From positions 21,547-85,546 of the forward strand of contig NZ_JQHM01000012.1 in the NCBI RefSeq assembly GCF_000749845.1: a stretch of DNA of 64,000 bases. The letters are read 5' to 3'. Positions 30,232-40,842 of this stretch are shown piece by piece; position 1 is the first letter of the stretch; the number at the start of each line of letters is the position of its first letter. A program made the position numbers and the translations under genes. Origin of the DNA: Pectobacterium betavasculorum. GTDB lineage: Bacteria > Pseudomonadota > Gammaproteobacteria > Enterobacterales > Enterobacteriaceae. The notes under the pieces are model-generated. The model did no database searches. It was not told the origin of the DNA and saw only the letters and a program-made list of their open reading frames with translations.

Positions 30232-31211
30232 GAGTACTGATCGTGAAAACATCGTCGATGGGCGATGTGCTACATACGTTACCCGCCTTAACCGACGCAA
30301 TGCAGGCTATTCCCGGTATCCAGTTCGACTGGGTCGTTGAAGAAGGTTTCGCACAAATTCCAAGCTGGCACCCCGCAGTTTCCCGGGTCATTCCGGTGGC
30401 AATTCGCCGCTGGCGCAAAAGCTGGTTCAGCACCTCAATACGTCAGGAACGTGCAGAATTTAAGCGTCAACTCCATCAATACCGCTACGATGCGGTGATT
30501 GATGCGCAGGGACTGATTAAAAGCGCGCTACTGGTTACGCGACTCGCCAACGGTAAGAAACACGGATTAGATTGCAAGAGAGCGCGTGAGCCGCTGGCGA
30601 GCTGGTTTTATAACTGCCGCCATCCGATAAGCCGTCGACAACATGCTGTCGAGCGCGTGCGCGAACTGTTTGCCGCCAGTCTGGGTTATCGGAAACCCGC
30701 CGAGCGCGGCGATTATGCCATTGCCCAGCGCTTCCTTTCTCAGCCGCCCAAAGACGCCAACCGCTATCTGGTGTTTCTCCACGCCACGACGCGTGATGAA
30801 AAACACTGGCCGGAAGGGCACTGGCGCGAGCTGATTGCGCTATTGGCATCAAGTGGACTACACATTAAGCTTCCCTGGGGAGCGGAACATGAGCACCAAC
30901 GTGCATTACGATTAGCGGAAGGCTTCCCACACGTCGATGTCTTACCGCGTCTGACGTTGCAACAGGTCGCCGAGGTGCTCGTGGGTGCCAAGGCCGTTGT
31001 TTCCGTCGATACCGGGCTTAGCCATCTGACGGCGGCACTGGATCGCCCAAATATCACCTTATACGGCCCCACCGACCCTGGGTTGATTGGCGGCTATGGG
31101 ATGAATCAGGTGGTGGAAATGTCTGAAAACCAGCAAATGGAGACAATTCCTGCTAGTCTCGTCCATCAAAAATTAGAGATGCTGATAGAATTACCTGCAT
31201 CAGGCGAGTGA
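30228..31211 (+). CDS. waaC: ADP-heptose:LPS heptosyltransferase I
   Basis: A 327-residue family-9 glycosyltransferase that adds the first heptose to Kdo2-lipid A. The start [21 protein letters not shown] and the C-terminal [26 protein letters not shown] motif are diagnostic. It overlaps waaF by ATGA and is overlapped by the next gene, so the three are translationally coupled. Confidence 0.97.
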   Translation: MRVLIVKTSSMGDVLHTLPALTDAMQAIPGIQFDWVVEEGFAQIPSWHPAVSRVIPVAIRRWRKSWFSTSIRQERAEFKRQLHQYRYDAVIDAQGLIKSALLVTRLANGKKHGLDCKRAREPLASWFYNCRHPISRRQHAVERVRELFAASLGYRKPAERGDYAIAQRFLSQPPKDANRYLVFLHATTRDEKHWPEGHWRELIALLASSGLHIKLPWGAEHEHQRALRLAEGFPHVDVLPRLTLQQVAEVLVGAKAVVSVDTGLSHLTAALDRPNITLYGPTDPGLIGGYGMNQVVEMSENQQMETIPASLVHQKLEMLIELPASGE

Positions 31212-32506
31212 TATCGCTCCCGACTGTGAACAAATACATGCTCAATGAATTAAGGTACGAACTGGGAAAAACGCCCAGTATAAGTTCGACTGTCGCGCTT
31301 ACAACAATCTTCCCCGGCTGTTTACTCACATTAGCCATTATGCCATTTAGTAGCATCCTTGCCGGGTGGCTTTTTTATCTCACGGGTTCACTATCTGTCT
31401 TCTATGTGGTAACACACTTAAGAGCGGTAATGGCCGCTAAGCGGTTATTACTGATTCCGCTTTGCCTGCTGTCTATCGGCTTAACCAATCTCATTTGGTA
31501 TCACCAATATTATCAACCTGATAACCCTTTCCCTTATGTGTATAACGCCTATAAAACATCTGCACATGCTGGTATTTTGGGCGCATTTATCCTGCTGACA
31601 GCCCTGCATATCTCGCAAAAAAAGCAGCAACAATCGCTCTTCTGCATCATTGGAATATGTGTGTTCACACTGGGTTATGCGTTTTACCAGTCACTGTTCA
31701 GTGGAATGCATCGTATTGGGCTGGTATTTGGCACCGCAACCAGCGCAGCCTACTTTCTCACCTTCATTGGCGCGTTAAGCGCACAGGCGCTGCTTAAGCT
31801 CGATTCGGCTTATAAGTATTACCTTTATCTGGGGCATTTTCTGTTAGTCACTATCGCTATTTTTCTAACAGAAACGCGAGCTGCTATATTCGTCTACCCT
31901 ATTGTTGGTGCGACCATTTTATTGTCCGAAGTCAGGCACAATAAGCCGTTATTCATCAAAGCATTCATCGGTTCATCGGCCACTATTCTCCTGTGTTTAT
32001 TCCTTTTTCAGGAAACAATTCATCAGCGTGTCAACGATCTGATTAGCGACATACACAGTTACAGCATGAATAACAGCAGGACATCGGTTGGTGCACGCAT
32101 CGCGATGTACCAATCCGGTGCCGAAGCAGGAGAAGAAGCCTTGCTCGGACAATCTGCTGAACAGCGGTCAGAACGCATCATTGCACAAGCAGAACAAAAA
32201 CCGAGCTTAGCTGGCGCAGTTGAATATCTGAACGTCCATCTACATAACGAAGTGATTGATGCTTTTTCTCTTAAAGGGCTATCAGGAGCGATATTGTTAA
32301 TCTTGTTCTACGCATCTTTATTTTATTTTTCATTTTTTATTTTGCGTAGTCACCTCTCAGCCGCACTGCTTTTTGCCCTGATCATGTATGGACTTAGCGA
32401 TGTCATTCTCTATTCACGGGACATGCTTATTACGTGGCTGATGGCTTTTTGCCTCGGTACAACGCTGACCGGAAAATGGCTAAAGAATGAGTCCTGTTAT
32501 AATTAG
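31208..32506 (+). CDS. waaL: O-antigen ligase family protein
   Basis: A 432-residue membrane protein with about ten to twelve hydrophobic segments and a large periplasmic loop (about residues 280-350) before the last pair, the Wzy/WaaL architecture. WaaL joins undecaprenyl-linked O-antigen to the lipid A core in the periplasm. The GTG at 31208 overlaps the waaC stop (GTGA); an ATG ten codons later is an alternative. Position directly after waaC supports waaL. Sequence divergence in this family is high, so the polymer it handles is unknown. Confidence 0.85.
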   Translation: MISLPTVNKYMLNELRYELGKTPSISSTVALTTIFPGCLLTLAIMPFSSILAGWLFYLTGSLSVFYVVTHLRAVMAAKRLLLIPLCLLSIGLTNLIWYHQYYQPDNPFPYVYNAYKTSAHAGILGAFILLTALHISQKKQQQSLFCIIGICVFTLGYAFYQSLFSGMHRIGLVFGTATSAAYFLTFIGALSAQALLKLDSAYKYYLYLGHFLLVTIAIFLTETRAAIFVYPIVGATILLSEVRHNKPLFIKAFIGSSATILLCLFLFQETIHQRVNDLISDIHSYSMNNSRTSVGARIAMYQSGAEAGEEALLGQSAEQRSERIIAQAEQKPSLAGAVEYLNVHLHNEVIDAFSLKGLSGAILLILFYASLFYFSFFILRSHLSAALLFALIMYGLSDVILYSRDMLITWLMAFCLGTTLTGKWLKNESCYN

Positions 32507-32607
32507 CGCGTGGCTGAAGTATTTACCTCTGTGAGAGGGAGATGGGTTTTAGTACCATAGCGGGAAAATTGGCGCACCGACACCGATGTGTCGCCATAGG
32601 GGCAAAT

Positions 32608-32646
32608 CAGTCAACTGGTAGCTGTCGAGCCAGGGGCGGTAGCGTG
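32608..32646 (+). promoter_or_regulatory. JUMPstart element with ops site (RfaH-dependent antitermination)
   Basis: The 39-base JUMPstart is present almost in full: it starts CAGTCAACTGGTAGCTGT at 32608 and ends with the exact 12-base ops sequence GGCGGTAGCGTG at 32635-32646. RfaH is loaded on paused RNA polymerase at ops and prevents early termination in long LPS, capsule and fimbrial operons. It lies 44 bases before the waaQ-like start, so transcription of the following core genes should depend on RfaH. The promoter must lie in the preceding gap after 32507. Confidence 0.93.
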
Positions 32647-32690
32647 CCTGCAATAAAATAATAACCTTTTGATTACATGAAGGAAAACGA

Positions 32691-33764
32691 GTGAGTCAAC
32701 GCATCATATCCTTTCACCGGATTCTCGTGGTAAAGCTCAGATATCATGGCGATATGCTGCTGACCACTCCGCTCATCAGTACGCTGAAAGCCAATTATCC
32801 TGACGCTAAAATCGACGTATTATTGTATCAGGATACGATGCCGATTCTCTCCGCCAATCCAGAAATACACCAGCTTTATGGGCTCAAGAGAAAGACAGCA
32901 ACGTTATCAGAAAAGATCAAAGATTTCGCAGCGATACAGAAAACACTTAAGAAAAACAATTACGATCTGATCGTTAATCTTGCTGACCAGTGGCCTATTG
33001 CGTTGTTAGTTAAATCATTAGGTGGACGTAGCATTACGCTCGATCGCGGGAATAGTTTTAAAGGCAAAATATGGCGTTTATTTTTCAGTGATTGCGTCAG
33101 TCCACAAGGACTACACATCATTGAGCAAAATCGATCGATACTTTCCCCACTCGGCCTTTCTGATGCCCAGCCCAAAGATCGCATGTCGCTCTATTATGGT
33201 ATGGCGGATGCTGAACACGTGTTCAGCATTGCTCCACAACTACGTGAACAGCCTTACATCGTCATCCAACCGACCGCAAGGCAGGGCTTCAAGTGCTGGG
33301 ACAACGATAAATTTGCGGTCGTCATTGATTATTTGAAAGAGAAAGGGTTAGACGTTGTCCTAACCTGTGGCCCCTCTCAGGAAGATCTTCATGTTGTGCA
33401 GGATATTCACGCCCAATGCACCTATAAGCCGAATACCTTATTAGCGGGTAAAACCAGCTTTTTAGAACTGGCGGCGCTGATCGATAACGCCGCACTTTAC
33501 ATCGGCGTCGATTCTGCACCAATGCACATGGCCGCTGCGCTCGATACACCGCTAGTATGCTTATTTGGGCCGACAGATCATAAGAAATGGCGACCATGGT
33601 CTGACAATAGTGTCGTTCTTTGGGCCGGAGACTATGAACCGATGCCGGAAAGAAAAAATCTCAATAGAAATCAAAAATATCTTTCCTGTATCCCTGCACA
33701 AGATGTCATTCAAGCGGTAAATAGCCTATTGGCAGGTCGTTCTACAAACGAGGAAGCGCAATGA
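32691..33764 (+). CDS. waaQ: LPS heptosyltransferase III
   Basis: A 357-residue family-9 glycosyltransferase. ILVVKLRYHGDMLLTTPLIS near the N-terminus and IGVDSAPMHMAAALDTPLVCLFGPTD near the C-terminus match WaaQ, which adds the branching heptose on heptose II. The start is GTG at 32691, with AAGGA at 32680-32684. It is the first gene after the ops site, exactly where waaQ sits in E. coli. It overlaps waaG by 4 bases. Confidence 0.93.
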   Translation: MSQRIISFHRILVVKLRYHGDMLLTTPLISTLKANYPDAKIDVLLYQDTMPILSANPEIHQLYGLKRKTATLSEKIKDFAAIQKTLKKNNYDLIVNLADQWPIALLVKSLGGRSITLDRGNSFKGKIWRLFFSDCVSPQGLHIIEQNRSILSPLGLSDAQPKDRMSLYYGMADAEHVFSIAPQLREQPYIVIQPTARQGFKCWDNDKFAVVIDYLKEKGLDVVLTCGPSQEDLHVVQDIHAQCTYKPNTLLAGKTSFLELAALIDNAALYIGVDSAPMHMAAALDTPLVCLFGPTDHKKWRPWSDNSVVLWAGDYEPMPERKNLNRNQKYLSCIPAQDVIQAVNSLLAGRSTNEEAQ

Positions 33765-34882
33765 ATATTGCCATCTGCCTGTATAAATATTTCCCTTTCG
33801 GCGGACTGCAACGCGACTTTTACAGTATTGCTCAGGCTTGCATAAAGCTGGGGCACCGTGTCCGCGTTTATGTCTTGTCATGGCAAGGTGAACAGCCAGA
33901 TAACCTTGAGATTATTTTCGTACCCGCATCAGGTATGAGCAATAACCTACGCAATCAGCGCTATAGTGAATGGGTTCAACATCACCTCCAACAACACCCT
34001 GTCGACCGCGTGGTGGGTTTTAATAAAATGCCAGGGCTGGATTTCTACTATGCTGCCGACGTGTGTTACGCGGAAAAAGTCGAACGGGAGAAAGGTTTTT
34101 TTTATCGCCTGACACCACGATATAAGCACTATGCCGCCTTTGAAAAAGCCGTATTCAAGCGCGATAGCTCTACAAAAATGCTCATGTTAACGCAGCGCCA
34201 AATCGCGGATTTCAAAAAGCATTACGGCACACAAGACGAGCGTTTCTACATCCTACCACCGGGCATCGCCCTCGACAGAAAATACGACCGCCAAGCACCT
34301 GACGTTCGACAAACCTTTCGCCATGCACAAGGCATCAACGACAATGCCATCGTCCTGCTTCAGGTAGGTTCCGATTTTAAACGCAAGGGTGTGGAACGCA
34401 GTATTATAGCCATTGCCAACTTGCCACAGAGCTTACGTGAAAATCTGGTTTTTCTGGTGGTTGGTCAGGATAAACCAGGGTATTTCCAATCCGCGGCTGA
34501 AAAGTTGGGTATAGGTAAACAGGTGCGATTTTTCTCTGGTCGCGATGATATTCCCGGCTTTATGGCCGCAGCAGATCTGTTGATGCACCCAGCCCATCAG
34601 GAAGCGGCAGGCATTGTCTTACTTGAATCCATTGCCGCAGGATTGCCAGCGATCGTGACCGATATCTGCGGTTACGCTTTCTACATCGATAAAGCGCAGG
34701 CCGGGCGTGTTATCCCAACGCCATTCAGCCAAGACACTTTGAATACCGCCTTAAGAGAAGCGTTAAGTGAGCCGAATACCGTCTCTAGCTGGGCACAACA
34801 TGCACGTCTATTTGCCGATAGCGAAGATATTTACAGCTTGCCGGAGAAAGCCGCCGCACTAATAACGGGTGAGCAGCCATGA
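33761..34882 (+). CDS. waaG: LPS core glucosyltransferase I
   Basis: A 373-residue GT-B, family-4 enzyme that adds the first outer-core hexose to heptose II. The N-terminal [17 protein letters not shown] and the donor-site segment [19 protein letters not shown] with the EX7E pair match E. coli WaaG. It overlaps both the preceding and following genes by ATGA, indicating tight coupling in the waaQGP order. Confidence 0.95.
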   Translation: MNIAICLYKYFPFGGLQRDFYSIAQACIKLGHRVRVYVLSWQGEQPDNLEIIFVPASGMSNNLRNQRYSEWVQHHLQQHPVDRVVGFNKMPGLDFYYAADVCYAEKVEREKGFFYRLTPRYKHYAAFEKAVFKRDSSTKMLMLTQRQIADFKKHYGTQDERFYILPPGIALDRKYDRQAPDVRQTFRHAQGINDNAIVLLQVGSDFKRKGVERSIIAIANLPQSLRENLVFLVVGQDKPGYFQSAAEKLGIGKQVRFFSGRDDIPGFMAAADLLMHPAHQEAAGIVLLESIAAGLPAIVTDICGYAFYIDKAQAGRVIPTPFSQDTLNTALREALSEPNTVSSWAQHARLFADSEDIYSLPEKAAALITGEQP

Positions 34883-35679
34883 TTGAATTACACGAACCTT
34901 TCGCATCGTTATGGAAACACAAAGATCCATTTCTCGAAGTGGAAAAGCTAGACGGCGAAGTTTTCCGCGCATTGGAAAGCCGTCGGACACTACGTTTTAC
35001 GCTGAAAGAACGTTCATATTTTATCAAGATACATCGCGGTACTGCGCTTAAAGAAGCGCTAAAAAATTTAGTGTCATTCAGACTGCCGGTGCTCGGCGCC
35101 GATCGGGAATGGAACGCGATCCATCGTCTGGCTGAACGGGGGGTCGATACCATGCAAGGCGTCGGCTTTGGCCAGCGCGGATTAAATCCGCTGCGCCGCC
35201 ACTCCTTCATCATTACAGAAGATCTCAATCCGACGATCAGTCTGGAAGATTACAGCGCAACCTGGTTGGATAAGCCCCCGACTCTGCAAGAAAAACGCCG
35301 ACTAATCTGCCGTGTAGCAGAGATGGTGCGGGACATGCACGCAGGTGGCATCAATCACCGTGATTGTTATATTTGTCATTTTTTACTGCATCTTCCTTAT
35401 CAGCCAACGGATGCACAGTTTAAAATTTCAGTGATTGACCTACACCGGGCACAGCTTCGCGATCGTGTTCCTCTGCGCTGGCGGAATAAAGATCTTATCG
35501 GCCTCTATTTTTCATCGCTCGATATTGGGCTGACGAAAAACGATCTGCTGAGGTTTTTAACGATCTATTTTGATCATCAACCATTGCGTACCACACTGCG
35601 TCAGGAACAAGTGCTCTTTCACGAAGCACTTATCAAAGCAAAAAAGATTCGCGAGAGAACGGAGCGTAAGGCACTTTAA
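34879..35679 (+). CDS. waaP: LPS core heptose(I) kinase
   Basis: A 266-residue kinase-fold protein that phosphorylates heptose I, a modification important for outer-membrane stability. D162 in [13 protein letters not shown] aligns with the catalytic aspartate of E. coli WaaP, and IDLHRAQLR carries the metal-binding aspartate. It overlaps waaG by 4 bases. Confidence 0.96.
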   Translation: MIELHEPFASLWKHKDPFLEVEKLDGEVFRALESRRTLRFTLKERSYFIKIHRGTALKEALKNLVSFRLPVLGADREWNAIHRLAERGVDTMQGVGFGQRGLNPLRRHSFIITEDLNPTISLEDYSATWLDKPPTLQEKRRLICRVAEMVRDMHAGGINHRDCYICHFLLHLPYQPTDAQFKISVIDLHRAQLRDRVPLRWRNKDLIGLYFSSLDIGLTKNDLLRFLTIYFDHQPLRTTLRQEQVLFHEALIKAKKIRERTERKAL

Positions 35680-35699
35680 CCCGAGCCCTGATTATCATT

Positions 35700-36788
35700 A
35701 TGAATATACTTTTCGTCGGTGAAGCCACATCTGGTTTCGGTGGTATTGAAACCGTACTCAAAAAAGTGACCAGCTTTCTGGAAAACGATTGCGAAACCAA
35801 AAATACCTATACCTTGTATTTTTTATGTCGTGATGACCGCATGGATAAAGCATGGCTGGCAGGAAAGCGGTTTGTTTGCCATCGCTCTAGCATCAAGATC
35901 TCGTTTCTGCGTCGAATGAGTCATGCCTGTGTGCTCGCTCGTTTCATTAAGCAAAACCAACCCGATGCCGTTATTGCTTTTGATGCACCATCCTGTCGGG
36001 TTGCAGCACACGCTCTCCGTTATAGTAAGAAAAGGTTGCCGTTGATTTCATGGCTACATTACTCTCTCGATCATAAAAAACACGCCGAGCAGGCACTGGT
36101 GGCAGATCACCACTTGGCCATCAGCTCAGGTATCAAGCAGCAATTAATAAAGCGTGGTGTACCTTCCAAACGAATTTCTGTTGTTTTTAATCCGGTCACA
36201 CCACAAAGCGTTGTTATCCCACGTCCGACGAATAAAGCCGTCTTTATCTATGTAGGCCGTCTGAAATTTGAGGGGCAAAAGCGTCTCAAAGATATGTTGG
36301 ACGCTTTTTCTGGGCTGACAGGCGATTGGGAATGTCATTTTATTGGTGATGGTTCCGATGCTCAGGTCTGTCGCGAGTATGCGCAAAAGCTGGGTATCAA
36401 CGAGCAAGTACACTGGCACGGCTGGCAGGCCGATCCGTGGGAATACATCCAGACAAAGGTTAAAAATGTTTCTGCGTTCGTTATGAGTTCAGCCTTTGAA
36501 GGGCTACCGATGACGCTACTGGAAGCCATGTCCCACGGCATCTATTGCATCAGCAGCGATTGCCCTTCTGGGCCGGGCGATATCATTAGGGATGGCGTAA
36601 ATGGACAGCTTTATCCAACTGGCTCCACCGATTTCCTCCGTAATGCGCTGCAAACGCTTGTCGAGCAGGAACCGATACCGTCAGCAGAACAGGTAAAATC
36701 GTCTATACATTTGTTTTATGATGATACTTACTATCAGTCGATGAAAGAGACCATCAATACTGTTATTAACCGTCAGATTATCCGCTAA
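35700..36788 (+). CDS. Family-4 glycosyltransferase, WaaB-like (LPS outer core)
   Basis: A 362-residue GT-B enzyme resembling E. coli WaaB, the 1,6-galactosyltransferase: FVGEATSGFGGIETV at the start, a central SLDHKKHAEQALVADHHLAISSGIK and YVGRLKFEGQKR before the donor site SSAFEGLPMTLLEAMSHG. The sugar added cannot be told from sequence. It follows waaP by 20 bases in the RfaH-controlled unit. Confidence 0.85.
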   Translation: MNILFVGEATSGFGGIETVLKKVTSFLENDCETKNTYTLYFLCRDDRMDKAWLAGKRFVCHRSSIKISFLRRMSHACVLARFIKQNQPDAVIAFDAPSCRVAAHALRYSKKRLPLISWLHYSLDHKKHAEQALVADHHLAISSGIKQQLIKRGVPSKRISVVFNPVTPQSVVIPRPTNKAVFIYVGRLKFEGQKRLKDMLDAFSGLTGDWECHFIGDGSDAQVCREYAQKLGINEQVHWHGWQADPWEYIQTKVKNVSAFVMSSAFEGLPMTLLEAMSHGIYCISSDCPSGPGDIIRDGVNGQLYPTGSTDFLRNALQTLVEQEPIPSAEQVKSSIHLFYDDTYYQSMKETINTVINRQIIR

Positions 36789-36806
36789 TTGTCAGTTGGG
36801 TTTGCT

Positions 36807-37829
36807 ATGTATTTCAAAAAAGATGATGTGATTAAACAAGTCGTTGAATTCTCTTCCTCACCTTCGCATCCCGAGAAAGATACCCTGAATATTGCTTTCG
36901 GTACGGATAAAAATTTTCTATTTGGCTGTGCAGTATCTATCGCTTCTATTTTACTAAAAAACCCTAAGCAACCTTTAGCCTTTCATATTTTTACAGATAC
37001 TCTCGACAGCGATAATCGTGATAGATTCAACTCTCTGGCTAAGCAATATGACACGTCAATTACGTTCTATGTTGTTAACTGCGATTGGCTAAAATCCCTG
37101 CCAAGTACCAAAAACTGGTCATATGCCATTTATTTTCGTTTTATCGCCACTGATTATTTTTATCATCTGCTTGATAAAATCATTTATCTCGATTCAGATA
37201 TCGTTTGCAACGGTTCGCTTCAGGAATTATCTGAGCTAAACATAGAAAATTATATTATTGCTGCCGTAGCAGAGGGGAAAAGTCCTTGGTGGGAAAAATG
37301 TGCCACTCGCCTGAAAACACCCGGCATTAAAAATGGTTATTTCAATTCTGGTTTTTTATTGATTAATTTAAAAAACTGGCATCAGAATAACATCACTACG
37401 AAAACTATGATGATGTTAATAGATAAGGATGTTGCCAACAAAATCTCTTATCCTGACCAAGACATCCTCAATATGCTATTACCAGGACACATCCTCTTTC
37501 TTGATAAAAAATACAATACTCAGTTCAGTATCAATTATGAATTAAAATGTAAAAGAGGCGAGACTTATCCTCACCCAATAAATAACGACACGGTTTTTAT
37601 TCATTATATCGGTCCAACCAAGCCTTGGCACGAGTGGGCCAAGTACCCTAGTTCCGCGTACTTTTATAATGCAAAAGCCCTTTCTCCGTGGAAAAATGTT
37701 CCATTAGAAAAAGCAAATTCGGCAAATCAATTTAGATACTGCGCAAAACATCTTTTTCATAAAGGCCATTCTATTCCATCATTAATAAGTTATATTCATT
37801 ATTTCTCAAAAAAATTGTTCCATCGATGA
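36807..37829 (+). CDS. Family-8 glycosyltransferase (LPS outer core, WaaI/WaaO-like), copy 1
   Basis: A 340-residue enzyme of the retaining GT8 family, like WaaI, WaaO and WaaJ of the E. coli outer core. The nucleotide/metal DxD motif is IIYLDSDIVC; FNSGFLLINLKNW and HYIGPTKPWHEWAKYP are the family's acceptor-side blocks. I start at ATG 36807 (MYFKKDD, matching the paralogue's MYFNKE); a TTG at 36789 is possible. GC content is visibly lower than in waaQGP. The next gene is a tandem paralogue. Confidence 0.88.
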   Translation: MYFKKDDVIKQVVEFSSSPSHPEKDTLNIAFGTDKNFLFGCAVSIASILLKNPKQPLAFHIFTDTLDSDNRDRFNSLAKQYDTSITFYVVNCDWLKSLPSTKNWSYAIYFRFIATDYFYHLLDKIIYLDSDIVCNGSLQELSELNIENYIIAAVAEGKSPWWEKCATRLKTPGIKNGYFNSGFLLINLKNWHQNNITTKTMMMLIDKDVANKISYPDQDILNMLLPGHILFLDKKYNTQFSINYELKCKRGETYPHPINNDTVFIHYIGPTKPWHEWAKYPSSAYFYNAKALSPWKNVPLEKANSANQFRYCAKHLFHKGHSIPSLISYIHYFSKKLFHR

Positions 37830-37845
37830 TCACGAAGAGACAAAA

Positions 37846-38835
37846 ATGTACTTTAATAAAGAAATAATTATCGAGAGAGAAATAGATTTCATTGGGATTA
37901 GAAACAATGAAAAAAATGTATTTAACATCGCTTACGGCATAGATAGAAACTTTATTTTCGGCGCAGCTATTTCTGCAACTTCGATTATTATCAATAATAC
38001 CAAACCTTTAGCTTTTCATTTTTTTATGGATCATATTGATGATGAAATAATCCATCAATTTGAATCCATGGCTAATAAATTCAACGTTAACATTCATTTA
38101 TATCAGGTTAATACACAACTACTTAGCGATTTACCTGATAAAAAATGGCCTTGCTCGGCTTATTTCAGGCTGGTAGCCTTTGATTATCTTGATGATCAGG
38201 TGGACACGCTATTGTATCTAGATGCCGATGTGATGTGCAAAGGCAGTATCAATGATTTATATGAGCTACGTTTCGGTAAGAACATTTGTGCCATTGTGCC
38301 TGATATCATTGAAACCAGAGAACAATGTGCAACACGTTTGGCCAGACCAGAGATAAAAGAAAGTTATTTTAACTCTGGCATTATGTTTACCCACTTGAAA
38401 AGCTGGGCAGATAATCAACTTACTGAAAGAACGCTTTCTTTTATTAAAGAAAACACTTCGCTTAAATACCCGGATCAGGATGCACTGAACATTCTACTTT
38501 ACGGAAAGACGATCATTCTACCGCGTAAATTCAACTGCATTTACAGCATCAAAAGTGAGCTGAAAGATAAGACTCATCAGGCTTATAAGAAAATAATTAA
38601 CGACGAGAGCGTTTTCATTCATTATGTCGGCACGACGAAACCCTGGAATGAATGGGGTCAATATCCTTCTACGGTTTATTTCAGCCATGCTTATCAGCAA
38701 TCAACCTGGAGTGACGTCCCCCTTATTGTTGCAAACACGCCAATACAGTGGAAGAAAAAATCCAAGCATGAGATAGGAAAAGGAAAGCTGATAAAAGGAA
38801 TATTAAGTAGAATTAAATATCTCATAGAAAAATAA
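37846..38835 (+). CDS. Family-8 glycosyltransferase (LPS outer core), copy 2
   Basis: A 329-residue GT8 enzyme, tandem paralogue of the preceding gene: LLYLDADVMC is its DxD motif, FNSGIMFTHLKSW and HYVGTTKPWNEWGQYPS align with copy 1. Both carry an N-terminal lead (MYFNKEIII) before the catalytic core. In E. coli two or three GT8 enzymes act one after another to build the outer core, so the pair probably adds successive hexoses. AT-rich. Confidence 0.88.
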   Translation: MYFNKEIIIEREIDFIGIRNNEKNVFNIAYGIDRNFIFGAAISATSIIINNTKPLAFHFFMDHIDDEIIHQFESMANKFNVNIHLYQVNTQLLSDLPDKKWPCSAYFRLVAFDYLDDQVDTLLYLDADVMCKGSINDLYELRFGKNICAIVPDIIETREQCATRLARPEIKESYFNSGIMFTHLKSWADNQLTERTLSFIKENTSLKYPDQDALNILLYGKTIILPRKFNCIYSIKSELKDKTHQAYKKIINDESVFIHYVGTTKPWNEWGQYPSTVYFSHAYQQSTWSDVPLIVANTPIQWKKKSKHEIGKGKLIKGILSRIKYLIEK

Positions 38836-38894
38836 CTTAAAGAACCATTATATGTTTAGAAAATATTTTTGAAATTTATTCGGAACGTAATGAC

Positions 38895-39794
38895 ATGAAT
38901 ATCACATCCGTTGTAATAATTTATAATGCAGAGTTACGTGAGTCGGACACGCTAAAAAGTATTCTGCTTTGTCAGATTCAAAATATAAATCTGAATATTT
39001 GCATTTGGAACAATGGGCCAAAATTATTAACAGAAAGTGATGCTTCTGATTTTATATCACAATGCCAAAAAAAAGGCATTCAAGCAAAAATATATCAAGA
39101 CATAAGGAATTTATCCCTGTCTAAAATTTATAATTTTTTTGTTAAGAATGAAGAATTTGAATTTATAACAATTTTAGACCAAGATTCTTATTTACCTGAA
39201 AATTACCTTACGAAAATATCATCACATCAAGAAGCGGATATTGTTGCTCCAATTGTTATTGCAGAGAGAAATGGTATTAGCGCACAGACCGATCCTCATT
39301 TTTATGGAGATGTCAATCTCATGATTGGAGAGGGGAAAGTCGATATGAAGATAGATTCGGTTATGTCGGGACTCGCACTGTCGAAACAAGGAGCAGATAA
39401 AATAATCGCATTTAGAGGTTATCTCTTTGAGGAACGGTTAGCTTTTTATGGAATAGACAGTGACATTTTTAGAACCATGAATATTATGGCAGACAATAAA
39501 ATAACACTAAATATATATTGCGCAAACAAGATTTACCACTCATTTGCAATGTCTAATCCTGATAATAAAAATGATTCCTTCCGAATCATGGAAATGTTTT
39601 ACTATAAGACATTCATAAGAAATGAATATCAGAAGAAATCTAAAATCAGTACCATATTCATATATCTAAGAGATTTTATTAGAGGAAAAACAGATTTTGA
39701 CCGGACAAAAAAACTTATTATTTTTTCTATAGATAATACTCACCCAAGATCAAAATTAAATATAGAAAAGAACATTAACCCCATATATAAATAA
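38895..39794 (+). CDS. Family-2-like glycosyltransferase, AT-rich, copy 1
   Basis: A 299-residue protein with a GT-A start (SVVIIYNAELRESDTLKSIL), IWNNGPKLL and a probable DxD-type motif ITILDQDSYLPENY; the end TKKLIIFSIDNTHPRSKLN is shared with its neighbour. This fits inverting GT2 enzymes such as rhamnosyl- or galactosyltransferases. The DNA is strongly AT-rich compared with the flanking core genes. The start ATG at 38895 lies 59 bases after the GT8 gene. Donor and acceptor are unknown. Confidence 0.75.
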   Translation: MNITSVVIIYNAELRESDTLKSILLCQIQNINLNICIWNNGPKLLTESDASDFISQCQKKGIQAKIYQDIRNLSLSKIYNFFVKNEEFEFITILDQDSYLPENYLTKISSHQEADIVAPIVIAERNGISAQTDPHFYGDVNLMIGEGKVDMKIDSVMSGLALSKQGADKIIAFRGYLFEERLAFYGIDSDIFRTMNIMADNKITLNIYCANKIYHSFAMSNPDNKNDSFRIMEMFYYKTFIRNEYQKKSKISTIFIYLRDFIRGKTDFDRTKKLIIFSIDNTHPRSKLNIEKNINPIYK

Positions 39795-39853
39795 TAAACA
39801 TCCGAAAAACATTTGGAAACTTTATAAAAACCACGCTTACAAGCACACAAAAA

Positions 39854-40777
39854 ATGGAAAAAATCAAAATAAATGCCATAATAGTTCTCTATAATTGCAA
39901 CATGGAGGATTCCGTAACCGTCAATTCTATTTTTAAAGCAAATCTTGATAATATAGAGCTTAAACTATTAATATGGAACAATGGTAATATACTGTTAAAT
40001 GAAAAAGATGTAAGTAATTTCATTGAAAAATGTCAACAAAAAAAAATTAGCACAGACGTTTATCAGGATACTAGAAATCTATCTCTCAGTAAAATATATA
40101 ACTATTTCATTGCCAAATCAGATTATAACTACATTTCCGTTTTAGATCAGGACACCAGCGTAAACAATGATTTCTTTCTAAATATAAAAGAAAATGCAAA
40201 CTATGAAATCATTTGCCCTGAAATTTACTTATCCAATAAAGAAAATATAAAAAGCAGCCCAATCTATAACACTCCTGATGAGAGTATTGATTTTATTGAG
40301 GCCGGTGATTTTAATGCCAATGCAATGTTTACTTGTGCTTCAGGTCTATCATTTTCCTCAGTACTGATAAAGAAAATAGCAGACTATTATGGATATATTT
40401 TTAATGAAAGTTATGCATTTTATTGGGCAGACCATGACCTACTTGAAAGATTAACTGCATTTGACTATGTCAAAGGAAAATGTGTTGGAAAAATGTATCA
40501 TAACATGTCCGGCGTAGGTCAGGATTTTAGTAGAATGCAAGAATCCGCAAAGCTAGAGCATGGCTTAGGAAAAATACTAAGAAGAATAAATAAACAAAAT
40601 AAGCCCGGTTCTCTGAGAAACATTATTTATGCGATAAAGTATACACTTAAAGCAAAGTGTTCTATATCAAGCGCCTTAAAAATAGTTCAATGCGCGATAC
40701 AAAAGCAACATCCAAGATCGCGCTTTAATATAGATAAAAACAGTAAAGCCACTCACAACTATTCTACTGATAGCTAA
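39854..40777 (+). CDS. Family-2-like glycosyltransferase, AT-rich, copy 2
   Basis: A 307-residue paralogue of the preceding gene. Shared blocks are IWNNGN, RNLSLSKIYNYF, SVLDQDTSVNNDFF (metal site), a central SGLSFSS, and HPRSRFN near the C-terminus. The two differ enough to suggest an old duplication or joint transfer rather than a recent copy. Very AT-rich. It ends 65 bases before waaA, whose GC content is back to normal. Confidence 0.75.
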   Translation: MEKIKINAIIVLYNCNMEDSVTVNSIFKANLDNIELKLLIWNNGNILLNEKDVSNFIEKCQQKKISTDVYQDTRNLSLSKIYNYFIAKSDYNYISVLDQDTSVNNDFFLNIKENANYEIICPEIYLSNKENIKSSPIYNTPDESIDFIEAGDFNANAMFTCASGLSFSSVLIKKIADYYGYIFNESYAFYWADHDLLERLTAFDYVKGKCVGKMYHNMSGVGQDFSRMQESAKLEHGLGKILRRINKQNKPGSLRNIIYAIKYTLKAKCSISSALKIVQCAIQKQHPRSRFNIDKNSKATHNYSTDS

Positions 40778-40842
40778 ACCATAGCCTTATCATCACGAAC
40801 CCGATAAAATCCCCCCAGCGATAACTGATAACAGTAGATCTT

